Part shown: positions 9,870 through 18,103 of the stretch, piece by piece
Position numbering within the stretch: the stretch's first letter is position 1
Layout: each line of letters opens with the position of its first letter
Origin: Candidatus Latescibacterota bacterium
Lineage (GTDB): Bacteria; Latescibacterota; UBA2968; UBA8231
DNA length: 64,000 nucleotides
Assembly: GCA_022820485.1 (NCBI GenBank)
Contig: JAJEFJ010000039.1
Location: 96,492 to 160,491 of the forward strand
Reading direction: 5' to 3'
Translations under genes and position numbers: made by a program
The notes under the pieces: model-generated
Databases searched by the model: none
The model's input: the letters and a program-made list of their open reading frames with translations, nothing else
Told to the model about the DNA's origin: nothing

Positions 9870-11903
9870 GTGAGAAGCCGTCTGGAAATTCTTAAAGGCG
9901 CGATTTTGGCCTGTGTTGTGCTGGTGGGCATTTGCAGACCCGGAACAGCGCAAGAGTGGTGGCAACTCGGCGGGCAGGGCGGCGTCGCGCCAGCGGATGT
10001 GGTGGACTTCAGCCTGATGCTAGACGACGCAGCCGCTTCCCACGCCCTCCAGCCCTTTGAGCTCGACCCGAACGAAAACATCTTGCCCCAGCTCGGCCCT
10101 TGGCAGCGCTGGCGCTTTCCCACCGATCCGCAATTTCGCCCCGGTCATCCGCGCTTCTGGACAGACATCAATCACAATACCCTATACCAAGCCACGGAAA
10201 GTTTTCTCTTCGTCGATGGGGATCCAACCACCTACATAGAGCGGCGGGACTTAGCTGGCATTTTCTATACCATCGACTTGGGTACCCAAGTGCCCGTAGA
10301 GCGCTTCGTCTTTTTTCCTCCCGAAGGCGTCAGCCCCGAAAGCGACGAGCCTTTCAGGCCCAATTACATCCTCAAGTCCTATAGTCTAACGGCCGCCAAA
10401 GCCGAGACCGGCATTATGCAAGAGGAAATAGAGCGCGGGTTCGTCTGGCGGGGCGACGGGCCGTGCTGTCCGCTGGCCATCCCCCTCGGCTACGAGGAGC
10501 GCAATGCCGATGTGGTGACCGAAATCGCGTTTCCCACCCAATACCTCCGCTTCTTCCGCCTAATCGCCATTCCCGACGGATTTACCCTGTACGGCGACCC
10601 CATTGTCACGCGCTCGGCCTTTGCCGAGATGGAAATCTACGGTCGGGGTTTCGCGCCGCAGGCGACCTATGAGTCGCAGGTCATAGATTTGGGACGGGAA
10701 GTCAACTTCGGACAAGTGCGCTTAGCGGTAAGCAAATGGCGCAAGGATGGGGACCAACTGCTACCGTCCGACGGCCCAACCCGCGCCCAAGTGGAAATCC
10801 GCACCGGGCGCGACGACACCCCAACGGCTTATTTCGGCTTTGACGATCTGGGGGCCCACATAGAGGTGACCAAGAGGCAATGGGATCGACTGATACCGCT
10901 AGAAACGCGCGGCGCGACCATAGCGGTCGGCTTTCGCGGTCCGGTGGCCGAAGATCTGGAAAACTGGAGCTTCTGGTCGCTGCCGTTGGAAGACTCGGGC
11001 CAGCATCCGCGCCTGCCGTGGGGCCAGTACTTCCAATTGCGCATCCAGTTAGAAACGGACGGGCTGTGGGAATTTGCCCGCCTCGATTCCCTGCAAATCG
11101 AGATCGCGCCCCTGTTGGCCGACCGGGTCGTCGGCGAGATAGTCCTCGCAGAGGAACCCCATCCCCAAGGTGGACAGGTGCGCGTACCAGCGGGCGCGCA
11201 AACCCCGTTCACGTACGACCTAGGCGTGGAATTTGCCAGCGCAGACCGCATCGGCTGCGACGCCGTGCGCATTTCAGCACCGGCGGAAGCCACATTTCGC
11301 TATTTGGAGATGGGCGACCCGCTCAGCGCCGTAGAGCCAGATAGCTTGCTGCGCGAAGAAAGCGGCTTTGTGGTGTTCTTGCCGCGCCCCTTGCACCCGA
11401 GCGGCGACCAGCGACTGCGCATCGGCCTCGAAGCCGTGCTGTACGGCGAGGCCGGCGAATTTGGTGGCGAGGTCTTCAACCGCCACGAGCCGAGCTTGTT
11501 GCAGCGCGTCGAAGGAGGGGATGTCAGCGCGGAGCTAGGCTCCAACCAGTTGCTCGTCGTAGCGTCGGCCGCCTCTACGGGCGGGGTGTTGGGCGACGTC
11601 GAAGTGGGCAGCGGCGCGTTTACCCCCCAAGGCGACGGCATAAACGATCTGTTGTCCATACAATACACCCTCTTCCGGGTGCGGGAGTCGTCCCAAGTGC
11701 AAGTCGGCCTCTACGCCCTCGACGGCCGACCGGTATGGCAAGCGCCGCCCAGTGTGCAGGGCGCAGGACGCCATGCGGTCCACTGGGACGGTCGAGACGC
11801 GGCCGGGCAATTGGTCCGCCCAGGCGTGTACCTAGCGCGTGTAGAAGTAGAAACGGATCAGGGGCGAGCGGTACAGTTGCAGCCGGTGGCGGTGGCGTAC
11901 TAG
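9870..11903 (+). CDS. Secreted discoidin-like/FlgD-Ig protein, third paralogue
   Basis: 677 residues from a GTG preceded by GGAGG seven bases upstream. The open frame extends to 9798, but that part overlaps a terminator hairpin, so the GTG at 9870 is preferred and leaves a clean signal peptide (LKGAILACVVLVGIC, then GTAQ). The mature protein starts EWWQLGGQGG, like the QWELGGAGR of the 2022-3956 protein. It shares the ATYESQVIDLGREVNFGQ and IRTGRDDTP segments with that protein. The C-terminal about 90 residues form an FlgD_ig-like domain (TPQGDGINDLLSIQY, HWDGRDAAGQLVRPGVYLARV). The function is unknown. It is one of three copies of the same architecture within 12 kb, pointing to local duplication. 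Confidence 0.75.
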   Translation: MRSRLEILKGAILACVVLVGICRPGTAQEWWQLGGQGGVAPADVVDFSLMLDDAAASHALQPFELDPNENILPQLGPWQRWRFPTDPQFRPGHPRFWTDINHNTLYQATESFLFVDGDPTTYIERRDLAGIFYTIDLGTQVPVERFVFFPPEGVSPESDEPFRPNYILKSYSLTAAKAETGIMQEEIERGFVWRGDGPCCPLAIPLGYEERNADVVTEIAFPTQYLRFFRLIAIPDGFTLYGDPIVTRSAFAEMEIYGRGFAPQATYESQVIDLGREVNFGQVRLAVSKWRKDGDQLLPSDGPTRAQVEIRTGRDDTPTAYFGFDDLGAHIEVTKRQWDRLIPLETRGATIAVGFRGPVAEDLENWSFWSLPLEDSGQHPRLPWGQYFQLRIQLETDGLWEFARLDSLQIEIAPLLADRVVGEIVLAEEPHPQGGQVRVPAGAQTPFTYDLGVEFASADRIGCDAVRISAPAEATFRYLEMGDPLSAVEPDSLLREESGFVVFLPRPLHPSGDQRLRIGLEAVLYGEAGEFGGEVFNRHEPSLLQRVEGGDVSAELGSNQLLVVASAASTGGVLGDVEVGSGAFTPQGDGINDLLSIQYTLFRVRESSQVQVGLYALDGRPVWQAPPSVQGAGRHAVHWDGRDAAGQLVRPGVYLARVEVETDQGRAVQLQPVAVAY

Positions 11904-11971
11904 AGCGCAGTGTGCATGTTTGACACGTTCGTCGGCATCCGCTTCTTAACTTATAGAAGAGATCATTGGGT

Positions 11972-12298
11972 ATGAATACAGAGGCAGAACAAACTGAAGA
12001 ACGGATTAAAGTGAAAAGGTACGATATCCCATATCCGGTTTCTGCATATACCTTTCCTCAAGAAGCCTCTATTCGCCACGTGCGCTTTGACGATGTGCAT
12101 ATTCACATTGAATTAACGGATGGGCGCATTCTCTCCGTGCCTCTACAATGGATTCCGACGCTCTATCACGCATCGCCCGATGAACGCGAAAAGTACGAGA
12201 TTGATCCAAGCCGCACGACGCTTTTATGGGATGCCGACAAGTGCGATATTAACGACGAACTCCATATTGCGGACTATCTCGGCTCTGGTAGCGCGTAA
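11972..12298 (+). CDS. DUF2442-domain protein
   Basis: 108 residues. The core VRFDDVHIHIELTDGRILSVPLQWIP matches the DUF2442 family of small single-domain proteins, often found as one half of two-gene cassettes with a DUF4160 partner. No such partner is seen next to it here. The ATG at 11972 is preferred over an in-frame TTG two codons upstream; the ribosome site is weak (AGAAGAG). Compared with its secreted neighbours it has no signal peptide and is probably cytoplasmic. A regulatory or antitoxin-like role is only an association known for some family members. Confidence 0.65.
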   Translation: MNTEAEQTEERIKVKRYDIPYPVSAYTFPQEASIRHVRFDDVHIHIELTDGRILSVPLQWIPTLYHASPDEREKYEIDPSRTTLLWDADKCDINDELHIADYLGSGSA

Positions 12299-12346
12299 AA
12301 ATTTCAAATCCGCCCAAAAACAGCACCTTGCAAAGAAAGCCACACC

Positions 12347-13120
12347 ATGCTTACATCATCTCACCGCGTCTTCGCCCTGCTGTGCGCCGCGCTACTCGTC
12401 GCAGGCTGCGGGCACAAATTGGGCTACCGCCACTTTGCTGGCCCCATATTGCCGGTCACTAATTTGGCGGGAGCGGATTTCGTCGTCCGCGACGACCACA
12501 GCATCACCTTCGTCAAAAATCGCTTGGAAGTGAGCTTGTTGCCGCTGACCGTGGCCATGCTCAATCGGCAGCTAAGTGGCCATTCGCAGCGGCCGGAGGG
12601 CTTTCACGACCCCAACCCCTATCTCGCGCCGGTCAACCCCTACACCTATGGCGACTGGAAGCCGGGCTGGGAAGAGGAGCATCCCACCCGCTTTACGGTC
12701 TTTCTGCTCAAGGTCAAGAACTACGCCTACCCCAAAGTGTGGCTCAATCCCTACGCCATAGAGATCGCCAGCGCCAATGGTCGGCGCTACCAAGCCTTCA
12801 CCCGGCTGGCGCTAGACGAGTACTTTGCCCCGTATGCCATAGGCTATGCCGGCAATACCTTCCTGCCCTTCCGCGAGCGGCGCGATCTGCTGACCCGCAC
12901 CATGTATCCAGAAGACGAGATGATCTTCAGCGGCCAAGAGCGCGAAGGCTTCATCGCCCTTGCCCCACTAGCGAACGATGTCGAAGCGTTTGAAGTGCGG
13001 ATCCCAGAGATGGTGCTGCGCTTCGACTACCGCGATCAGCCGGTGGAGACCATCGACATCGCCTACCCATTTACGCGCGAAGTGTACTTGGCCAAGCAAC
13101 GCCGCGCCGAGGAACTCTAA
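12347..13120 (+). CDS. Lipoprotein of unknown function
   Basis: 257 residues with a type II signal peptide: hydrophobic RVFALLCAALLVAGC, lipobox LVAGC at about residues 17-21. The mature part has a KNRLEVSLLPLTVAML segment and two beta-rich halves, without a family I recognise. The stop overlaps the ATG of the next gene by one base (TAATG), so the two are translationally coupled. Together with the following three genes it forms a run of predicted lipoproteins, which suggests a shared envelope role (inference). Confidence 0.65.
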   Translation: MLTSSHRVFALLCAALLVAGCGHKLGYRHFAGPILPVTNLAGADFVVRDDHSITFVKNRLEVSLLPLTVAMLNRQLSGHSQRPEGFHDPNPYLAPVNPYTYGDWKPGWEEEHPTRFTVFLLKVKNYAYPKVWLNPYAIEIASANGRRYQAFTRLALDEYFAPYAIGYAGNTFLPFRERRDLLTRTMYPEDEMIFSGQEREGFIALAPLANDVEAFEVRIPEMVLRFDYRDQPVETIDIAYPFTREVYLAKQRRAEEL

Positions 13121-14793
13121 TGGTGCGCGTTGTGGGAGTTGTCCTTGCGGCGCTGTGGTGGAGTGGCTGCGGGCCGCAAGTAGATGGCGATGTGGTCGCC
13201 AAGATAGGCGACGAAGAGATCGAACTCGCAGACCTGCGCCAGTTCCGCGAAGAATCCACTGCCAACTACCGCGATCCCGAAGAGGGCCTCAAGGCGTGGC
13301 GCTTCTACTTGCAAACGATGATCGACATGAAGCTGATGCTCATTGCGGCGCAGGAGCAGCGGCTGGATCAGACAGTGGAGTTCGTGCGCCGATGGGACCG
13401 GGAACGGCGTAAAAAACTGGTCGATGAGTACGCTGTGCGGACCATCCTCGCGGATGTAGATCTCGCCGTGGATGGTATGCGTCAGAATTTTGCGACGAAC
13501 AAGTGGAATCGGATGTTGCGCTTGGCCCATATCCGCACCGCCAGCGCAGCAGAAGCCCAAAAGGCCATGCGCGACTTGGAGCAGGGGTGGAATTTCGCCG
13601 AGGTGGCCCGCAGGTATTCTATCGCGCCGACAGCCGCCCACGGCGGGGCGATTGATGCCTGGTACGGACGCGGCAACTTGGAGGAGATGGGTCTGCCTTT
13701 AGAAGTGGGAGAGCAGATATTCGACCTACAGGTTGAAGACTTGAGTCAGCCCTTACTCGTGGGGGAAAACTACGAGATCTTCAAGGTCCTGTCCCAAGGT
13801 CCAGCACCTACGCACTACCGAGCGGCCTTTCTCCGCGAGCAGTACTGGAACGAGTTTCGCACCCGTTGGGATGAGCTGGTTGTACAGCTCAAAGACCGAC
13901 TAGACGCCCAGTTAGATGGTGAGGCGATCCGGTTGCTCGTCGATCGGATGGCCGAGTCCGACGGCCGGGGGATGCTGTTGGCTCCCGAAGAGCAGGAAGT
14001 GATTCTCTGCCGCTTCAAAGGCGGACAGGTAACGCTGCTGGATTTTGCCGAAACCTATAACGCCTATTGGTTCATCCGCTCGGTCTCCTTCGACAGCAGC
14101 GGGATTGCCGAGTTCGTCCACCGGGACCTCTTGCCGCGAGTTCTCGTCTATCAAGCGGCCTTGCAGGAAGGCTTGGACCAAGATTCGACCATAGCGGCCT
14201 GGTTGCAAGACAAGAAAAAATCGCTGCTGCTCGAAGCTCTCCGCAGAGAAGAGGTCGTAGAGCGGACCGAAGTTGACAGCGCCATGGCCCGCCAGTACTA
14301 CGACGACCATCCGCAAATGTTCATGGAACTGGAAGAGATTCAGATGGCGGAAGTGCTGGTAGCGACCCGCGCCGAGGCGGAACAGCTCTTGCAGCGGGTC
14401 CGCGCTGGCGAACGCCTAGAAACGCTGGCCGCCCGCCACACGCTCCGCACGGATGCCGAAAGGAGCGGTCAGTACCACATCCACAACCACCCCTCCGAGC
14501 GGCGGGTTTTCGGTGCCCTCTACGACTCAGTGGTCGCCGCGCCGGTAGGAGTACTCACCGGCCCTGTGGCCCTCGACGAAGGTTATTCGATCTTCGAAGT
14601 GCGGGAGCGCATTCCCCCGCGTCCCACGCCCTTTGCACAGGCGGCCTCGCGGGCGCGGTGGTGGGTGCAAAAGCGGCAAGAAAAGACTCTCTTCGACTCC
14701 TTGTTCACCCGGCTCAGGAATCAATACGCCGATAGAGTGGTGGTGTTTGAAGAGCAGTTGGGCAGACTAGACGCCAGCCCCACTAGCCCATGA
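13120..14793 (+). CDS. Parvulin-type peptidyl-prolyl isomerase lipoprotein (SurA/PrsA-like)
   Basis: 557 residues. A short lipoprotein signal peptide ends in WWSGC. An N-terminal SurA-like chaperone region (residues about 25-125: GDEEIELADLRQFREE) precedes a parvulin-like domain at about 130-220 (LRLAHIRTASAAEAQKAM, then HGGAIDAWYGRGNLEEMG). A second degenerate parvulin-like segment is near 405-505 (QMAEVLVATRAEAEQL). The family catalyses cis-trans isomerisation of prolyl bonds and helps fold exported proteins in the periplasm. The gene is coupled to the lipoprotein before it. Substrates may be the many secreted proteins encoded nearby, which is inference. Confidence 0.75.
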   Translation: MVRVVGVVLAALWWSGCGPQVDGDVVAKIGDEEIELADLRQFREESTANYRDPEEGLKAWRFYLQTMIDMKLMLIAAQEQRLDQTVEFVRRWDRERRKKLVDEYAVRTILADVDLAVDGMRQNFATNKWNRMLRLAHIRTASAAEAQKAMRDLEQGWNFAEVARRYSIAPTAAHGGAIDAWYGRGNLEEMGLPLEVGEQIFDLQVEDLSQPLLVGENYEIFKVLSQGPAPTHYRAAFLREQYWNEFRTRWDELVVQLKDRLDAQLDGEAIRLLVDRMAESDGRGMLLAPEEQEVILCRFKGGQVTLLDFAETYNAYWFIRSVSFDSSGIAEFVHRDLLPRVLVYQAALQEGLDQDSTIAAWLQDKKKSLLLEALRREEVVERTEVDSAMARQYYDDHPQMFMELEEIQMAEVLVATRAEAEQLLQRVRAGERLETLAARHTLRTDAERSGQYHIHNHPSERRVFGALYDSVVAAPVGVLTGPVALDEGYSIFEVRERIPPRPTPFAQAASRARWWVQKRQEKTLFDSLFTRLRNQYADRVVVFEEQLGRLDASPTSP

Positions 14794-14811
14794 CATCACC
14801 CCTCGTATGTT

Positions 14812-14883
14812 GGGCAACCATAAAGGTTGCCCCTACCTGTTTGTTTGCCAGCGCATTCGTAGGGGCAATCCTCGTGGTTGCCC
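14812..14883. repeat. Imperfect palindromic dispersed-type repeat
   Basis: Two 25-base arms (14812-14836 and 14859-14883) are inverted copies of each other, matching at 21 of 25 positions, around a 22-base centre. The GTAGGGGCAA...GGTTGCCC consensus is of the kind seen as short dispersed palindromes in several environmental phyla. It fills the gap between two lipoprotein genes and ends at the ATG of the downstream one. Confidence 0.7.
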
Positions 14884-16557
14884 ATGCTCGCCCCAACGCT
14901 CCCGTCTAGTCCCGTGGCCGCGGTTTTGTCTTTGTGGATGCTGCTCGTCGTGGGCAGCGCGGGATGCGGGCCAGCAGACCCGGAGATCGAACCGGCATTT
15001 GTAGAGGTGGCACAGGAGGCGGGCATTGAATTCCACCATCAGAATGGGGCGAGCGGGCGCTACTACTACGTGGAAACCTATGGGTCGGGCGCGGCCTTCC
15101 TCGACTACGACAACGACGGCGACCAAGACCTCTATGCAGTCAACAGCGCGCCGCTGCCGGGTTTTGCCGCCGAGGACGTCCCCACTAACGCGTTCTATCG
15201 CAACCGGGGCGACGGAACCTTTGCCGATGTGACGGCGCAAACGCGGACGGGCCATCCGGGCTATGGCATGGGTGCCTGCGTCGGGGACATCGACAACGAC
15301 GGGCACGTAGATATATACGTGACCAACTTCGGCCCCAACGTCCTGTATCATAACCAGGGCGACGGAACCTTTGCCGATCAGACTGCCGACGCCGGGGTCG
15401 GCGATCCCCGCCTGAGCACTAGCGCGGCGTTTGCCGACATCGACAACGACGGCGATCTGGACCTCTATGTGGCCAACAACGTCTTCGTTGACCTTGCGTA
15501 CGACGAAGGGTGTCACCAAGGAGCGGTCCCGGTCTATTGCGCCCCCACTCAGTACAAAGGAGAATCCGGTGCCCTCTTCCGCAACGACCGGGGCGGAAAG
15601 TTCGCCGATATTACCCGGCCGGCCGGGATGTACAACGAAGCCGGCCGCCAGTTGGGCGTCGTCTTTGGCGACTACGACGGCGACGGCGACGCGGACCTGT
15701 ACGTAGCCAATGACATGAAGGCCAATTTCCTCTTCCGCAACGACGGCGCAACGCGATTCGCCGAAGTGGGCTTGAGCGCGGGGGTAGCACTCAGCGAGAG
15801 CGCTCGCCCCGAGGCCGGCATGGGCACGGACTTTGGCGACTGCGACCGGGACGGCGATTTGGACCTCGTGGTCTGCAACTTCCAATGGGAGAGCTGCCGC
15901 TTCTATCGCAACGACGGCGACGGCACCTTTGCCGACCTGAGCTTTCCGTCGGGATTGGGTGAGCCTACGCTTTCGACTTTAACGTTTGGCACGGATTTTT
16001 TCGACTACGACAACGACGGCGACCTAGACCTCTACCTAGCCAATGGCCACGTCCATCCAGAAGTGCAGGCATTCGATCAAGCCGCGTCCTATCCGCAGCC
16101 GGACCAACTCTTTGCCAACGACGGGACCGGGCGGTTTGCGCTGGTACCGACTACGACCCTAGGCGGAGTCGGACGGGGTGCGGCCTTTGCCGACATCGAC
16201 AACGACGGCGATCTGGATGCTTTTGTCTCCAACAACAATCAACGGGCGTTTTTGCTGCGCAACGACAACGGCCAGCGCAACCACTGGATCGCCTTTAAAA
16301 CCGTCGGCCGGGTCAGCAACCGGGACGGGATTGGGGCGGTGATCCGGGTGGTAAGCGGCGATTTGGTGCAGGTCGAGGAGGTGCGCAGCGGCAGCAGCTA
16401 TCTCTCGCAAAACGATCTGCGGGTGTACTTCGGCTTGGGCCAGCGCAAACAGGTGAATCGCGTCCAAATCCGCTGGCCCAGCGGGATCGTGCAGACGCTC
16501 GTACAAGTGCCCATCGACCAAATCCACCAAGTGGAAGAACCTTCTCCTTCCGGCTGA
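14884..16557 (+). CDS. CRTAC1-type FG-GAP/VCBS repeat lipoprotein with ASPIC/UnbV domain
   Basis: 557 residues from the ATG at 14884. The N-terminus is a lipoprotein signal (LSLWMLLVVGSAGC). Then come at least six Ca2+-binding FG-GAP/VCBS-type repeats, visible as recurring FLDYDNDGDQDLY, DIDNDGHVDIYV and DYDGDGDADLYV. They should fold as a beta-propeller like integrin alpha. The last about 80 residues (NRDGIGAVIRVVSGD, SGSSYLSQNDLRVYFGLG, IRWPSG) are an ASPIC/UnbV domain. The combination is the CRTAC1 family, common in marine and soil bacteria and probably extracellular, but the exact role is unknown. The start lies inside the palindromic repeat, so the repeat forms its leader. Confidence 0.85.
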   Translation: MLAPTLPSSPVAAVLSLWMLLVVGSAGCGPADPEIEPAFVEVAQEAGIEFHHQNGASGRYYYVETYGSGAAFLDYDNDGDQDLYAVNSAPLPGFAAEDVPTNAFYRNRGDGTFADVTAQTRTGHPGYGMGACVGDIDNDGHVDIYVTNFGPNVLYHNQGDGTFADQTADAGVGDPRLSTSAAFADIDNDGDLDLYVANNVFVDLAYDEGCHQGAVPVYCAPTQYKGESGALFRNDRGGKFADITRPAGMYNEAGRQLGVVFGDYDGDGDADLYVANDMKANFLFRNDGATRFAEVGLSAGVALSESARPEAGMGTDFGDCDRDGDLDLVVCNFQWESCRFYRNDGDGTFADLSFPSGLGEPTLSTLTFGTDFFDYDNDGDLDLYLANGHVHPEVQAFDQAASYPQPDQLFANDGTGRFALVPTTTLGGVGRGAAFADIDNDGDLDAFVSNNNQRAFLLRNDNGQRNHWIAFKTVGRVSNRDGIGAVIRVVSGDLVQVEEVRSGSSYLSQNDLRVYFGLGQRKQVNRVQIRWPSGIVQTLVQVPIDQIHQVEEPSPSG

Positions 16558-16559
16558 GC

Positions 16560-18086
16560 ATGCGCAACCAGTGGAAAAGAACCCGAGCGCACCACTGGGC
16601 CGTCGTCTGCCTGCTAGCCCTGCTCAACGGGTGTACACTTACCGAAGAGACCCTAGACGAGCGGGAGGTCCGCTACCAGCGCCAAGTCGCGGAAGACCCG
16701 ACGGACGCCGAAGCCCATTACGCGCTCGGCCAGGTGTACCACGAACAAACGCGCTACCCCGAGGCCCTACAGTCCTTTCGCCGAGCCTTGGCGCTGGATT
16801 CCACCCATACCGGAGCGCAGGTGGGGATCGGCAACATCCTGTTTAAGCGAGGCGAATTAGATCAAGCTACACAAGCATACCAAAGGGCCGCGCAGGGATG
16901 CACCGATTGTGCAGACGCGCACCGGGGGCTGGGGGCCGTCTATCTGCGTCAGCGACGCTTTGCGGAAGCTCGCCAAGCCTACCAACAGGCGCTTTTAAGC
17001 GAGCCGGACCACGCTCCCTCGCACTACAATATCGGCGCAGCCTTCGGCCAAGAAGGTGCGTATCAAGAGGCCGCGGCGGCGTTGGAACAGGCTATTGCCA
17101 GCGACTCTAAATACATCTTGGCGTACACCGCGCTGGGCGATGTGTACTGTCTCAAACTGGGGCAGTGCGAAAAGGCCGCCACACTCCTCGCACAGGCCGT
17201 GACCTTGCAACCAACAGCGGTCGCCCCCCGCATCGGCTTGGGACGGGCACACCTCCGCTTGGGAAGGTACGAGGAGGCCGCGGCGAGCTTTGAGGCGGCC
17301 ATTGCCGCGGATTCAACGGCCGCTGCGGCATTTAACTGGCTCGGGGTAGCTCGCACCAAGCTGGGGCAATACGAGCCAGCGGCCCAAGCCCTGCGCCGCG
17401 CCATTCACCTCGACATGCTCGACCCCCAAGCCTATTACAACCTATCCCAGACCTACCAAAAACAAGGCAAGGCCGAGGAAAGCAACGCGGCTCTGCGCGC
17501 CTTCAACCGCATTGACGTGTACTCCGGGGACATCCTCCGCTGGAAAACCATACTGGACGGCAACCCGCACGATGCAATGGCGCTCTTTGAACTGGGCCGG
17601 ATCTATGCTCGACTGGGCGTGGCAAGCGAAGCGGCCGCGTCCTTCCAGCGCGCGCTAACGATTAACCCCACTCACGCGCCGGCTTGGCACAATCTAGGCA
17701 ATGCCTACGCCCGCCTCGACCGCTTGGACGAGGCCATCGCCGCCTTCCGCCAGGCGCTGGCGCTGGACGAAAAGTACGCTCTCGCTTGGTATAATCTCGG
17801 CAATGCCCATTTTGCCAAAGGGGAACTAGCACAAGCCCGCAAGGCATTCACCACGGCGGTCGATCACCGGGAAAGATATGCGGACGCCTACCACGGCCTC
17901 GGGGGAGTGGCGCTGCGCGAAGGGGCAGCCGAGGAGGCGTTGAGCCACTTTCGCACGGTCCTAGCGGCAGATTCGAGCTATACCCGCGCCCATTACGGCT
18001 TGGCCTTGGCCTACCGGGCGCTCGGCGACTCCCTGCGCGCCGTGCAGGCACTGGCGCACTTTAAGCGGCTGCGCGGAGGACCTTAA
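16560..18086 (+). CDS. TPR-repeat lipoprotein
   Basis: 508 residues. The signal peptide ends in a lipobox (CLLALLNGC), followed by about a dozen tetratricopeptide repeats, e.g. AEAHYALGQVYHEQTRYPEAL and APAWHNLGNAYARLDRLDEAI. TPR superhelices mediate protein-protein contacts. The protein should be lipid-anchored in the envelope. It begins two bases after the stop of the CRTAC1-type gene, so the two are almost certainly co-transcribed. CRTAC1-type and TPR proteins are often adjacent in environmental genomes. No enzymatic motif is visible. Confidence 0.85.
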   Translation: MRNQWKRTRAHHWAVVCLLALLNGCTLTEETLDEREVRYQRQVAEDPTDAEAHYALGQVYHEQTRYPEALQSFRRALALDSTHTGAQVGIGNILFKRGELDQATQAYQRAAQGCTDCADAHRGLGAVYLRQRRFAEARQAYQQALLSEPDHAPSHYNIGAAFGQEGAYQEAAAALEQAIASDSKYILAYTALGDVYCLKLGQCEKAATLLAQAVTLQPTAVAPRIGLGRAHLRLGRYEEAAASFEAAIAADSTAAAAFNWLGVARTKLGQYEPAAQALRRAIHLDMLDPQAYYNLSQTYQKQGKAEESNAALRAFNRIDVYSGDILRWKTILDGNPHDAMALFELGRIYARLGVASEAAASFQRALTINPTHAPAWHNLGNAYARLDRLDEAIAAFRQALALDEKYALAWYNLGNAHFAKGELAQARKAFTTAVDHRERYADAYHGLGGVALREGAAEEALSHFRTVLAADSSYTRAHYGLALAYRALGDSLRAVQALAHFKRLRGGP

Positions 18087-18103
18087 CATGCCGCCGAAGA
18101 ATT

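Noticed and set aside
14833..15885. 350-codon antisense frame over the CRTAC1-type gene
   Set aside because: Repeated Val/Ala-rich strings mirror the Asp-rich FG-GAP repeats of the sense gene; it also runs through the palindromic repeat. Shadow frame.
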